64,000 bases of DNA. Origin: Ancylostoma caninum. Its lineage: Eukaryota > Nematoda > Chromadorea > Rhabditida > Ancylostomatidae. Position 1 is the first letter of the stretch. Every line of letters starts with the position of its first letter. A model generated the notes under the pieces. It was not told where the DNA came from. It made no database searches and saw only the letters and a program-made list of their open reading frames with translations. A program made the translations under genes and the position numbers. Location of the stretch: positions 1 to 64,000 of the forward strand of contig JBAJFG010000008.1 of the NCBI GenBank assembly GCA_037903475.1, read 5' to 3'. This document shows, piece after piece, positions 44,962 to 58,100 of the stretch.

Positions 44962-45224
44962 GTACCGCACTCCTTCAAGAGTTGTACCCTCTGTTTAGGA
45001 AGATGAGACAGTTCTGGTCCAAGACATGCTTTCCATACATAGTGAACGTCGATAGTGATGCGTTTTTCGCGGACTCTGGAAGCTCGCGGCGCAACCGCTC
45101 CGCTCGCGCTGAAATACTCACCGCGACAACAAAATGAAGAACAACCAAGAAACCCCTGATCCACTATGACGGCGATTACAGCATCAGCGACAGCGCCACG
45201 TTGCGTGCTTCTCAAGTTGGCCTC

Positions 45225-45700
45225 ACTTTTATAAATGAAAGATAGCAGGAATAATCCGGAGCTTTCAGACTATTACAGCGGCGGCGTCGGTGTCACCACG
45301 GCAAGAGTATGAAAGCCTCTTTAGCGGTTATGAGGTGGGAAGGGGGGGGGGCAGCGAGAACTTAATCCTGGATGAGAATGGCAGCGATTGTAGCCCTATT
45401 TTTTACACACAGGGAACTCCGAACGGCCGTGTGCAAGGGGCGGGGACCGCAGCGCGGCTATCTTGGGCACAGACACGGAGTTTCTGCATTAGCTCTGGTT
45501 TGTCGGCTTCTGCCAGCAGCGGACGACTCCAGTACCACGACGCGGCTCGATGCCGCCCCTTGCACATGGCCTTTTGGCATTCCCTGGTCATTGCTGAGAC
45601 ATACGCAATGAATAGCAAATTGTTTCAAAATTTTAGCATTAATGGCGTTGATGCTCGTCAGTGTTTAATGGCAGCACGAAAATTTCCGATCCTCAAATGA
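45225..45700. repeat. CG-rich foldback repeat
   Basis: CCGTGTGCAAGGGGCGG (about 45428) is complemented at about 45552-45572 (CCGCCCCTTGCACATGG), giving a hairpin with an arm about 20 bp long and a loop of about 110 bases. The ORFs on both strands over it mirror each other because of the symmetry. There is no recognisable protein. Confidence 0.55.
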
Positions 45701-46140
45701 GATCCACAAGGTTTTAAAGACTAGTAATCATGATAGCTCTGAAACAATTTTGTAGTGTAGGTAGGTGAAGACTGAGGCAATCACAATGACTAAGGTAGAG
45801 AGGTACTGTAGGTGTACGTACTTAAATGTGGCTTAATAGGTCTACTCGTAAGAGTCCCTAGAAAAAGCCGGGCATTACAGTTGCCCAGGGTAACATGCTA
45901 TAAAATATCCTTCATTTGTTCACGTAAATGTGATATCGTCAGTGAAACTAGCAGTTGGGCTTCGAACAAGGGGAAAAACTGCGGCAGGTACCAAGGGATT
46001 TCGCGCTATATGACGTCAGCACTTCGTTGTTCACTCTTTGAAAAAGAGCGTATTTTGTATCTTTCAACAAGATTTCACGCTCTATTCGGTAGTAATCATT
46101 AGAAGTATAACTTATTCGACTGAATTACATAGTACTATTA

Positions 46141-46385
46141 AGCAGTAGCGGACGCAGGGGGAGGGGCGGGGTACAATACAAATGAAAATCTTGTATTAGT
46201 TTGTTTTTAATTGTTTATTTTCATTATCATTTTTATGTGATTTTTATTAATTATTGATTATTATATGTAGTTAATACCTACTTTTATTAATTTTATTTTC
46301 CGTCTAGGTCCCCAAAACGGCGGAGACCCCACTTTTTCCCACGCCCCCTCTCCCTCCCACCCACTTTCCGCGTCCGTCACTGCTA
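46141..46385. mobile_element. hAT-like MITE
   Basis: CAGTAGCGGACGCAGGGGG at the left and the complement of CGCGTCCGTCACTG at the right form imperfect terminal inverted repeats like those of many hAT elements. The centre is AT-rich. The expected 8-bp duplication is only partial (CTATTAAG against CTACGATA), so the family call is tentative. Confidence 0.55.
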
Positions 46386-46549
46386 CGATAGACGGATTCC
46401 GTTCCTGCAGAATCGCAGCGGGACCTGAACGAGGGATGAGGAGAGAGCATGCTCCAAATGGGATGGTCGAGTGGGTCCCGTCGAGATTCTGCGACCGCGA
46501 CGCTATGAAACCGAACGGGCAAATCGTCTATCCTTTCGACAAGGACTGT
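46386..46549. mobile_element. TA-flanked foldback MITE, copy B (left end lost)
   Basis: The right end ...TTTCGACAAGGACTG followed by TA is intact. The left end starts only at CGATAGACGG, so about 18 bp of the inverted repeat are missing where it abuts the hAT-like element. It belongs to the same family as 985-1164 and 61884-62065. Confidence 0.75.
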
Positions 46550-46559
46550 ACATTGTGAT

Positions 46560-47244
46560 TTCAAACAAAACAAATATCAGAAAGAAAATGAAAACAAAGA
46601 GAACATGAAGACAGAGCAGAAGCACAATTACCGAACAAAAGAAAGCCTGCACCGCAGAAAAGCAGGCACACACTACTACTGCTATATCGCAATTATTGTA
46701 TTTTCACAGCACACAATTCTTTGTTCAGCTTCGCATAGAGGGGCAAAAAACATGGATGTATGCAACGAAAATTGCTCTCACTAGAATGTGCTTAGCCATA
46801 TTGAAAGTCATCGTACACATGCTATTCCATAAAATAACGACACACTATTATCGCGCAGTTAATGGGCCTATAACCATTGAAAAGATGCTCGAATAACTTT
46901 GATTATGAATCTTCGAAAAAAAAATAAGTGGTTCAGTTGGACTATACTAAAAGTGGGTTTTCAATTTAATGAAGTCTTCATCAGTGCACAAAATGGAGTT
47001 CTTTGAGAACTGCACGTGCAGAAGTAATGAGGAAGCATTACTGCTAACCAGCAGTAGCGTAGGTCAAAAACTCTGGTGAAAACTGTGATAAATTAAAATG
47101 GAAGTGGAAAAACGTAGCAGGCTGCAACAGTACGAAAACCTAGACCACTACTAATTAGTACATGTCTTGTCTAGAAGAATGACGAGAGAATTCATCCTTC
47201 TCGCCGTGAACTGTTGCTGGGAGAAATCAAAGGAGAAAACAGAA
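46560..47244. other. Intergenic DNA, no gene seen
   Basis: AT-rich sequence with only short chance ORFs. No repeat or RNA structure stood out. Confidence 0.45.
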
Positions 47245-48555
47245 AGTAGAGACTATTCCTACATTTTAATTCGGCTCCCTGGCAAAATGCCAAGGTTGGC
47301 GGCGTTCGCCGCGGGACCCACGTTCGTGCAAACACTGCTGCCCTTTAAACGAACGTGTTTTCATGGCATAACATGTTATGGAACAAGATATACGGCAGAG
47401 ACAGGAGCACCATGGGTGTCGTTGCGCAAGAATGAGATTGACTATGGCTTTTTGCTCCATATAAGCGGATTGTTTGGCTCCTATTGGGAAGTGTTAACCT
47501 GATCTATGGATTGACGTCGTAATAAGTGTTTTTAAAGGAACATCTTGTGCAAGTATCGTAAGGTTTCTGTTTATCCGGGCTTTTAGAGAATGTCTGGTCT
47601 TGATTGATCAAATGCTATTTTAAAGACAAAAACTAACATGCCACTTACAGTTCTGTTGCTGATACGTTTGAGAAACGTGGATTCGGTATTGACATTTTAA
47701 GAAGCCATATGAATAGGGATATCCAAAGACCACTTTCTACCCGTCGTTCTACACTACTCCATCACTAAGATATCTGTTTATTCGACGATTTCACCAAGTG
47801 AACAAACTGCCGATACTTTTGTATTTGCAGCGGAATTCTGGCAATCGTTTGCTCTTTTCAGTTGTACTTTCGGGTTTCATGGGCTTGGTTCAAATTGCTG
47901 GCTTTGAAAAGGCCTTTTGCGGTAGACTAGCGTTAAACGCGTGCGTCTGAGTTGCGTCAGCTATGTGACTGACCCTATCACTCATCATACAGACGCACGC
48001 GCGTAAAATGCAAACATCTCGTATAAATTGCCCTTGTCTCTGGTTATCCCTAAAAACCAGATGTTGGTCAACGATAAGGGCAATTTATACTGAGTGCATG
48101 CGACTGACGCGCGTGCGTCTATATGATGAAGAATAGGGCTCAGTCGCATGGGAGTCGCATCGCAGTCGCAGCTTAGACGCACGCGTTTAAGGCCTCGCGA
48201 CGGCCGCGCGTTCTTTTCATTGAGGATGTACATGCAGTGTTGACCGGTCTTCATGAAAAATCCCATGCAAATGGATGCGTGCGACTGATGCGCGACTGAC
48301 GCACGCAGCTAGTGTAAATTACCCTATACATATGCTATGGGTAACGGTAGGGAGAAAGCTTAGTAGATGTAAACCTACTTGAGCACAGCTTCTCCTGTCT
48401 CTGCCGTATATCTTGTTCCATAACATGTTATGCCATGAGGACACGTTCGTTTAAAGGGCAGCAGTGTTTGCACGAACGTGGGTCCCGCGACGAACGCCGC
48501 CAACCTTGGCATTTTGCCAGGGAGCCGAATTAAATATGTAGGAATAGTCTCTACT
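47245..48555. mobile_element. Long inverted repeat element, 164-bp arms
   Basis: The arms at 47245-47407 and 48392-48555 are near-perfect complements (for example AGTAGAGACTATTCCTACAT... and CGGCAGAGACAGGAG). They are separated by about 984 bp. The interior has no transposase-like ORF and holds a second nested foldback at about 47915-48206. It is best read as a long-TIR non-autonomous DNA transposon. Confidence 0.75.
47915..48206. repeat. Nested foldback with three pairs of arms
   Basis: A complex hairpin. The outer arms are GTTAAACGCGTGCGTCTG and AGACGCACGCGTTTAA. The middle arms are ATCATACAGACGCACGCGCG and its complement near 48105-48130. The inner arms are GTATAAATTGCCCTTGTC and its near-complement at 48075-48092. 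It sits inside the long inverted repeat, so it was probably a later insertion. Confidence 0.65.
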
Positions 48556-49799
48556 AAAACAGAATGCGAGAAAATACGCTGTGTTCGGGTGAAAGCGGAA
48601 TTCTAGTACTTTCGTTCAGTGTAAAAATTGCAGGTCTATGTGGAAGCAACCACCCTTGCCTTATTAAAATAGATAAAGAGTCCAAAAAAGAAATGGAAAT
48701 TAAGGAATATCACCGCGCTCCTCCTAGCTGAGCTCTCATTCATTCGCTGGCACTGCCTCTCAACCGCTAAACAACGTGCTACGACACGTTCTGACACGTA
48801 CCATGTAGGTGTTGACGAATTCTGACACTAATCTTTCTTTCCAACTTGTTAGAACCGAGATGATATACATCGGGACATGTTAGAACGAGCGGAGCACCTT
48901 AATAAAACCGCATCGCACAATGTGTTGTTGCGCGGTTGCGGGGTACCAACGAATGGAACGCAGCTGGATCAGGATGGCTACGACTCTACAAAAAGGAGAC
49001 AAGTATACCACTCCGGCCCGCGATCATCTTTGAATCTTGGCACAGCGAGCACTGTTTTGTACGCGATAGGTTGAGCGATAAGGCAAGACAGGAAAGGTGA
49101 ATTCTATTTGGGCACAGCTTTACAGGTAACATTGGCCAAACCCAAGAACTATTAGGATCTCAGTCCATCGCTCAAAGTGCTATATGATTGAAATAAATGT
49201 TATACTCCGTTTCAGCTTGGATGAGTCTGGCCAAGATACTCGGAGAAAGGTCACAGAGAAGAAGAGCGCGGGAAAATGTGTGAAAATTGAAGATGATGAA
49301 GCGAAAAACAGGGAATGCACACGAATACTCAACTGTCGTCGCGTTTGGAATAAACTTTAGCAAGAGTGGAACTAGAAAAAAGGAAGCGATAGGAGCAATA
49401 TGTGTCTAGTGTTTAGCGAACAAGGCACATGCTTAGTTTTTGTATAAGGACGAAGCACGAAACGAAAACTACTAGCTATGGAGCCAATTAACAAAAAAAC
49501 AAATAAAATTATGCATAAGAGACATCAACTCTCGCTGTTTTTGAAGCATTCGCGAGATATTTCATGTTACAGATAGTTCAGAAGGATGTGAGTATTGGTG
49601 TATTCCTACGCGAAGAGCGCAGTGGTGCTCGTGACAAAGTCTAACTTGTTAGATGCAGCCTTTTTCAATTGCCTGACATGCTAAGATGGCTCCGGAAATG
49701 ATGTGGGAGTACTACGAAAGCATGCGTTCAATTAATGCGATACTCATTTCCCGATGAACAGAGGGTGTACAAGTCTTTGTAAAGCTTAGGAAAGTCCGG
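48556..49799. other. Intergenic DNA with a diverged MITE
   Basis: No gene recognised. About 49195-49360 resembles the foldback at 42903-43112 (shared AATACTCAACTGTCGTCG). Confidence 0.4.
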
Positions 49800-50330
49800 A
49801 TGTCAGTATCAGCGCTCCAGAAACACTTCACGCGGCGACGATCACCACAAGACGTCAGTCTCGCAGCGGGTGGTCCCGGACGCGCGCGTCGCTTCGCGGC
49901 GGGGCGTCGCGTGTGGCGCGTGGAGTGTGCACGCGAATCGCGGACGGCGCCGACACGCGGCGGCAGCCAGAGCGCGACGAGAGACCCTGCCATGCGCGGA
50001 GACACCAGACACACGTCGCCCGGCCTTGTGACGAACATCGCCGTCATCCGCGCGCGGCGCCGCCGCGGCCGCCGGCGGCCCGTCCAGCTCATCCGCGTGC
50101 GCGGATCGCCTACGCTGTCCGCCGCGCCCTGTCGGTGTCGTCACCCCGTCGTCGTCGTCCGATCCCCGTCATCGATCGATATTGAGCCTGAGGTCAAGCT
50201 CACGACACGAAATTGATTCTCGTGTCCGCTCTGCTAGACATTCGCACTCTCTCACCCCGTTACACATTCTGCAGACACGCTCACACACACGCATACACAC
50301 AGATACACACACACGTGACGTCGCTGCGCT
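49800..50330. promoter_or_regulatory. GC-rich, CpG-rich island
   Basis: About 400 bp (49800-50190) are far richer in CG dinucleotides than the rest of the window and open on both strands (49800-50216 plus, 49712-50144 minus). The encoded proteins are Arg/Ala-rich and look like composition artefacts. A CA-rich stretch follows, with CACGTGACGTC at 50312-50322, a combined E-box and CRE-type motif. The island lies 1.8 kb upstream of the first CNOT2 coding exon, so it could be the promoter or a 5' untranslated exon of that gene. Confidence 0.4.
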
Positions 50331-52146
50331 TCATGTGCTTTCATAGTCGCCGAGTCGAATAAATTCGCTTCGTCGAACTTCGTCGTCCTCACACGAAGCA
50401 CAGCGACTTCCTGGCCACACTACTATTTATTGATCTGCTGCTGAAAATCGATAGAATCTGTTCAATTCCTCATTCACTCTACTACTATTACAACTTTGTT
50501 TACGGGATTCAACTCCACTGGAAATACATTCGTTCTTTGATGATCGTCGTCTTCGTCGCCAGATTAGTGGCTTTTTTAATTCGATCGATATCAAAGACAA
50601 ACATTACGGGTGGTCCGACCAGCTCTTCACCTCAGGTTTTGTCTGGAAAAACTTCCACTTCTCTTAGAGTTTTCACACTCTGTAGTAGTTTCTTTTTTTT
50701 TCGCTTTTCTTTGGAAAAAATCTGACAAAAATGTTCGAGTTTATATAGGTTAAGGTCATGTGGAGTAGGTTTTTCTCTCCAGAACTCCATGTTATTGTTT
50801 GTACGGGCTTAATCGATTTTCGGGTGACGAAAACACCCACTTCCACTACATTGTTTTGTTAAACTAGTGCTGCTGCTAAAATTCGGACTCTATCACTTTA
50901 AATTAGTAAGCATTTAGATATCTAGTATTACTTCTATCTGGAGCTTAGTAAAACTATAGTAGCTATTATAAATTCTGCTTCATCTCATTAAAATCCAACT
51001 TTACCGGAGAGAAAATGTTTCTGGAAAGGAAGAGATCAGAGATCTTTTGAATCTGTTCATTTTTTACAAACATTGACAATGCCCTTTTCAGTAATATTTA
51101 TTTTAAAGCTATTGAAGCCATTTCCTCAATGAGTTTTCTAATTTTGGCTGTCCAGTCACGTTTTTGAGCTTTTTGGTCCGTTATTTTTCAAAGAAGTGGT
51201 GATAAGTTCTCTTTCTTCTGAAAATTTGCAAGAAGGTACTATTTTCTAGAAGTCCCCTGTTAAGAAAATTTTGAGTTTTCACTACTTGTCGTGCATAATA
51301 GTCGGCTCGATATGTGAATACCCAAGTTCTATAAGGAAATCGATACCCCTCTTCTTAAAATTTGAGATGATGTCATCGTTTTTGTCACGACAAATGCGAC
51401 AAAGTACATTGGTGGTTCGATAGAAGCTTGGTCGGTAGCGTGGGAAAATATTAGGCATCAACGACATGAGTTCTTTTGCTCGAATCGATTGTTTTGTGGC
51501 ACTTCTGCTGCGATCAATAGAGAAGTGTTGTCACGTACTTCTTAATAGCCTTTTAAAATTCGTTTGGCAATACAAAAGCGGTTGAGTAGGCCGTTGTACC
51601 TATCAAATAATCTTTTGTTAATTGGTAGTGATCGATTTTGCCGTAGAGAAAGATTTTTCCACGTCCATTCCCCAGGGTGGCGTTCTTCCCACGGCTAAAT
51701 CTTGCCGTCATTTTCCAATGTAGTTGAAGTTGTTCGAAAATGTCGAATTCCAAAATAATGAGTTACTGGTGCATTCGCAGACCCGGAAGATGCGTCGCGG
51801 TCTGGCACTGTCATGTTTAATATCGATTGAATGCGACCGCGTCTCGTAGATAATTCATCCGATGGTCCTTCCACCATGGTTGAATATTATGAGTTATGTC
51901 TGTATTTCTTTATACAGTGGCAGTAATATTATATTTCTTTCTTATGTGAGTCCTTAGGAATTCTATGCGTGATTCTTTGAGACACACTTCCTTTTTTGTC
52001 GTGTGGGAACCGCTTTTCTCCGCCTGAATTGTTCCCAATCCCGTGCATATCCGATTTTCGTTGAGCTCACCAATTAACGTATTACTCCTTAAAACACATT
52101 TTAGTGGATGTTCAGCTGACCAACGACACCTACACATCTCTCTCGT
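50331..52146. other. Region upstream of the CNOT2 gene, no exon placed
   Basis: AT-rich, with short ORFs only. TTTTAGTGGATGTTCAG (AG at 52114-52115) is a good 3' splice site 31 bases before the CNOT2 start codon and may receive a spliced leader or an upstream untranslated exon. Confidence 0.4.
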
Positions 52147-55100
52147 ATGAGTTCTGTAGGAGGCGGAGTAGCGACAGATAGAAGATCAGCGACTCAGATC
52201 AATTTCGCCTTGCCTGCTGGCTCACAATCCCATTCAACCATTATCAACGAAACGGAATTTCCATCATTGGGGGCGCGAAGTAAGTGATTTGTTGGAGCGT
52301 TTTCCGTTTCATTTTCGTTGTTGTGAAGTTATCGAAACGTGCAGCAAAAACAAAAACACGATTCACTAGCATATTCATGGGGACCTGTTCGTGACGACAG
52401 TACAACGTCAGCCACGTCAGATGCGCCTAGTCTCGCTTAATAATTGTTCTTTCAAAGCCAGCTTTGCCCTTTTTGAATTGATGTCAGAGTGCAGAATTGC
52501 TCCTGCAATTTGTATAAGTGAGTGAGATATTCAGTTTCAATAAAAAAGAGGGTTGACTTCTTGCGCACAAAACTACATTTTTTTTTACGTTAAAGGGCAA
52601 GCACCCAAGTTGTGCTTTGCTGGCCGTCAACTTTAAGACCGAATAATGCATTGAGTAGAGGTCCTTCTTTAAAGTCGATGTCCAGTATATATCAGGCATG
52701 GTGACAGGAGCATCATCCGCGCAGCACAACCCACGCGGCGCGGTCCTTGTGATTGGAGCAGCCCTGCACCAAATGAACGCCAAAATACGTCAATTCGCAC
52801 TTCCAAAACATGCTTGTGTATGCGTGTTGTTTGCGCATCCATAAGCATCACAGCTATATCCTTGAGGAAAAGCAAACACAAACTCAAAAAGGACTCAGGA
52901 GAAACGAGATATGTGAAAATCAAAGGTGCTGGGAAGCTCTCACAGCCAGATGCTGGGAAATTCAAAAATCTAAAGCAAACATCAGTCGATTTACTATGAT
53001 TGGAAACAAACAAGATCCTGTGACGTGAGTGAATGCTTGGGCCCAGACAAAATTCCGAAAATATCGATTTCAAGAGCTTATCAGAGATCTAAAGTCGATA
53101 ATCTTGGGAACAAAAGAGACCGACCTCTGTAAGTTCTAGGCTCTGGCCGGTCTTTAGTGAAAACTTCTAGATAAGCAAGAAGTTTGCGTGTGAGACATAT
53201 GAATACAAAATGAGTATGTACAGTTCGAACATGTATCAAAGAATATAATTCAAAAGTGTCGCAAATTCATACCTCTTCTAGTTTCCAGTGTCCATCCTTG
53301 CAGATGCTACGTTGACCACCTACACTAGACGTGGAAAAAATCCATGAACCCAAGCTTTGCACATCCTGTTCGAGCAGCTCAACCAAAGAGATTCTCTTTG
53401 CCGTCTTCTTCAGGATCCCTTTTTTTTCGAATACGAAGCAAATTTGCTGTAATCTTCTATCAGATTGCAAAATACTTTTGTCTTCTTAGTCCGCGAGAAG
53501 AGAAATATAACCTTACGAAAATGTCACGATTTACTTCCTGTCAATCGTGGTTTAATGCCTTCCTGGCAGCGCACTGGACTTCTCGTACTTTTTCCTCGGA
53601 ACACTGATGGGCACATTTAGGTGTGTATAAACAGTCTGCAGTAAGTAAGGCCTACCTTGCAAAAGTGACATTATGTGGAAAGCGCATAGGTGCTTCGAAA
53701 ACAAAATTTTCTTACTTCCTTAGAATAAAAATACAAGGTGACTTCATGGATTTGACTCCGTAAATATTACTCAAATATTAGGAGGAATAACGTGAATGTG
53801 GTGTTATGCAAGGCGAGAAGCATCCAGCTACACCTTTTGCATAGTGCGTATTTGTGATATATGACAACTTGTGAGTGGAGGGTACTGTTACACCCTTTCA
53901 GTACAGGGAGGAGCGTTGCAAGTTGGAATAGTGTGCTTCACGGTGAAAAACCGCGACGCGCGGGGTACGTGTAGCGGATGATGCCTCCTGTCCACATGCC
54001 ATATACCGGACTTCGTCTAGACCTACTTGAGCGTACGGGCCGGAACCCTCGAATGGATTCGAGGCCATCCTTCAAAAGGTTTAACACTGTCTGAGCCATC
54101 CCGAGTCGTATGAGAGGGAGTGGGATACTGATACATCTTCCGTGTCATATCGAAGCTAACTTTTCTCACGGATATGCATGGGTTCTGCATGGGCATGCTT
54201 GGGTTCTTTTGTGTACTGTATCGAATTTGAATCGGATTTTTGAAGACGCATGGATTCTAAATGGATTTGACCATTGCTGGTATAGCCTTATTGGTTAAGA
54301 GATTGCTCAAGCACGCATCTCTTAATCGTGGGATCTGCATCTTTCAATCTCATGCAAAACACGGTTTTTAAGTTTCCTAAGAGATAAACGGCCTCTTAGG
54401 AAACTTAAAAACTCCGACTGGAGCGCGTTCTGCGGTGTACGCTCCAGGTGAACAGACTGTAGAAGGAAGTATTGGCAACCAAACTCCTTTGTTGTGATTC
54501 GTCCCAGCTGTACACCAGCATTGGCCCTACTAGCAGTCTATTAAGGGGACTGCTAATTATGTTATCATGGGGAGATATAAGAATTTCGATTGCAGAAGAT
54601 AATGAGGAAGGCTAATTTTTGTGTGATTTGGAAGATATGCGAGGATCAGGTCCCTTTCCACACAGTTTGAAATGCCCCAGACCGTGGTGAACCTGTTAAA
54701 GGATGGTCGTGATTCTACAGTAGCTAACCACCGCACCGCGTCCGGCCTTTGGATGCGTTAATTAGATGTATACTCGTTCGAAAATTTGATTCCGAATTGG
54801 TCGGAAATGTAGAGAGCTCCAAAAGAAGTAGCGTGACAGCTGTGGGAGATATGTAAGAGTCGGCGTGGGGTTCTCTTTTTTTTTCCTGAGTTCTATTTTT
54901 TTGGACAGGTTTCTAATTCATTTATTGAATAAATTAAATCATTTGCTTGTCACCTCATCTAAAGAATGGTAGGGATTTCGCACTTACTCCTTTTTCTCCA
55001 ATTATAACAGTACGTGTGCACTATAAGTTCAGTGTTTCCAAGAATCATAACCGTATATTAAAGTCACTGCGACAAAGGTATTTTGAAGTGGCACTATTCG

Positions 55101-58100
55101 AAATGTCCTGATTCACCGTATTTTGGTCACTTTTTGAAACTTGTCACGTGGAGGCTGACGCTGTTTGAGAATATCGATGATGTGCGCTTTTCCATACCAG
55201 CCATTCACTTCAGTCCTAGCGCATTTCACATAGCAATGCTTTTCAGTCTCCACACGCTATCCTCAAAATATCACTATTCTTTTCATGTTATACATATGTG
55301 TACTGTATTTTGAGTACGAACTGATCAGCTAGCCACATATTATGTTATAATTTCGCATGAAGGTAAAATATACGAATTACCAGTGAAAGAAGTAATGGCA
55401 TTTTTGCGTAAATTTCACAGGAGCGGGTATATATCAGGCAAAATTTCCTATTCTTTTCCTTTTTAATGTTCTTTAATGAGACTGAAGTTAGTTGGGATAA
55501 TGTAGGAATATATGATCAGCACCGCTTAGACGCTGTCCACTTCTTGAGTTCCGCTCTCATGCTCGTTTTGTTCCACAAAATAAAATTCTTGAGTTTTTGA
55601 AAATGTAGATAGGGCAAGATTGATGGAATGAGCGCTTAATTTTACCAATTAACAAAACCAAGAAAAGGCCCTGCTAGTACATAACGTATTTATTTGCTTG
55701 CCTATGAGTACTTTCATGGCGCTCCAAATATGAAAACAAAAGAAAACAAACTGTAGTAGTATTAACATCACTGGGTGGGGGTGAAAAGCGTGTTACAGTG
55801 TTATACACTTGAAGTAGAAAGTATCACCACTTTTGACATACCGCTTCAGTTAAACAAAATGCTTAAATTTGAAAAAAAAAAACAGATGACAAAATCTGTT
55901 GTTTAGTACTTCTAACTCAAGTTCCCTAAGCAAGCATTTCACGGCTCTTTTGCGTTTGTTCATCACCCCTACAGCGGGTTCTACGAATCGAGACGCATGA
56001 TTTCAAAATCTAAAGCTAAAAGCTCGCTACAGCGGAAGTGAAGCCCGTAACTATACGTCAGGTCATTCACATCATCTATGTATTATCATAGGTGGTGTGG
56101 CGTAGGTGGCTGATAGGCGGTGTGGCGTGAGGCAAGGATTTTTGAGAAAGACTATAGTTCAGAGCGAAACTGGTAGGGTCTTGAGTTGTGTTCATAAAAT
56201 TCACCATGCGCAAGCTTCGTACTACGAAGCGTAAAGGAAAAACATTCCTCACGGCTATCTCGGCTTCACTTTTGTTGGCGGCTCAGGGTTTATTTGATAT
56301 ACATCACTAGAAGGCGGAGTAAGTGGACATATCGCTTTGGTACATCGTTACCTTCTCAATTTTGAAATTGCCACGCGAAGTTATTAATGAAGTGAACAAA
56401 TGAAGCGTCTCAGAATGGAAAATTGTTTTCATATCAAAAGGAAGAAAACAACTTCCAAGAATAATTCTGTGGATATCACATAGGAGCGGGAATTTTGTGG
56501 AAGGAAGACGCATGAATTGGAACGTTGTTTTCAATCTCATCGAAGTTTGTTACTTTTCCGCCAACTAGATTAGCAAAGAGCACATTGTTTATCTAACTGG
56601 CCTGGTAGTTTACTAGCGTTTTGGTCCCGACTCTTCGCAGCATCAGAATTATGCGATACGACTATTTTAATTCATCTTTACACCCCGGCTATAATTTCCT
56701 TCGGGCGTGCATAAAATGACGTCTTCGAAAGTCATGATAAAGATTTTGTGTCTGCATATGCATATGGCATTTGTGTCTTATAAAATTTTGCAGTAAAAAA
56801 ATTCCTAGGGAAGTGTTGAGGACTGTATAGATTTAACTTAACTAGCTAAACAAACGGGCTAAAAGACTGTTTAAAATATGTTTAAGAAGTTGGGCGCTAA
56901 CATCGGAAGCGTGTATGTTTGTACGCCTACAGCATTATCGTTTCAGGCACCCCGTCAGGAGGCGGTTTCTCACCGTTGCCAACGACGAGTGGTAGTAGCT
57001 TCTCGGCAAACCAATCCCCTTTGCCGTATAAGGACCAAATCAACCATCGAGCGAACTATGGTGAGAACAATAATGTAGCTTTTGACTTCTTGATATCGAG
57101 AATTGATATATTATAAACCTGTACTACATTCGAGCAACTAAAGAAAAATTAGAATTCAAAAGGTTACGAAGACATCTATTAACATATGCAAATGGACATC
57201 TATCAAATTCGGTTCACTTTAATGTGAGTCGTAATATTGTCAGTACACGAATTTATTATCCAAACTTCATCATTGTTAGGAGAAATTTGTAACCAAATGT
57301 GCAGGTTCATTCAGGATAATGAGCTGACGTTATAGGAGGTTAGTTATGACGTAAACTTTGTCCGCATATGTAAGGGTGGATGGGAAGCTGTATTGTTTCT
57401 CTACTCGCAGGTGGAGAGCGTTGGCACTACTGTATTTAATACCATTAGTCTTTTCATTAGAAACTTCGCTTGGAGCAGTATAATACAATGGATTATTCTT
57501 AGTTCATGGCGTAATGGACTATTCTTCTTACTTTTTACGTCATTGTTGAGGCCAATCCTGTACAGTTTGGTCCTCGGACCGATAGCAGTATCTCAAAGGA
57601 ATATCCGGCCATTTCCATGTGGAGCAGGGTATTCACAATCTTCTTCAAAGTCTTCCAAAGCTTGTAGTAATGTAGCTTCGTCTGATCTTTCCAGTCCAGA
57701 ATTCACAAGGACCGTGACATCATTCTGCTTCATATCGGGATATCAGTCAGAGCAGCATGCTAGAGGCAACGACATAGAAAAGGGTAGTCGTTGAGTGAAC
57801 CTGTACGGCTCTCTCAACGACTACCTTCCATGTCATCATCTATGCCTTGCGGAGGGCGCTGGCGACGCCAGGTATAACGTTCTCCACCCCTACTTCTCCA
57901 GTTATAGTTCACAAGTAGGCTTTCACATTGATACATAATATCTCAAAGGCAAATTCTCCTGTATGTAGGCGGTGCCTTGAAATAAACTGCGAGATGAAAG
58001 GAAACGAATAAAACTTGAAAAGTTGGAAAACTTTGACTGATCTACTACAGTCGAAGCATGTGGTGAACACTTTCCATCCCTTTTGAAGAATGCGAAGTGT

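Larger units (their letters stand above)
52280..56946 (+). other. CNOT2 intron 1
   Basis: A 4.67-kb intron with donor GAA|GTAAGT and acceptor CGTTTCAG. It contains a perfect 20-bp hairpin (54364-54412) and a partial MITE (56060-56155). ORFs at 52484-52783, 52669-53073 (minus) and 53344-53607 (plus) carry no recognisable domain. Confidence 0.65.

Noticed and set aside
49712..50216. Overlapping long ORFs on both strands in the GC-rich island
   Set aside because: Lack of stops is expected at this GC content. The proteins are Arg/Ala-rich with no domain.
57393..57794. 133-codon ORF in CNOT2 intron 2
   Set aside because: Not in phase with exon 2 from the available acceptor, no domain, and no downstream donor linking it to exon 3.
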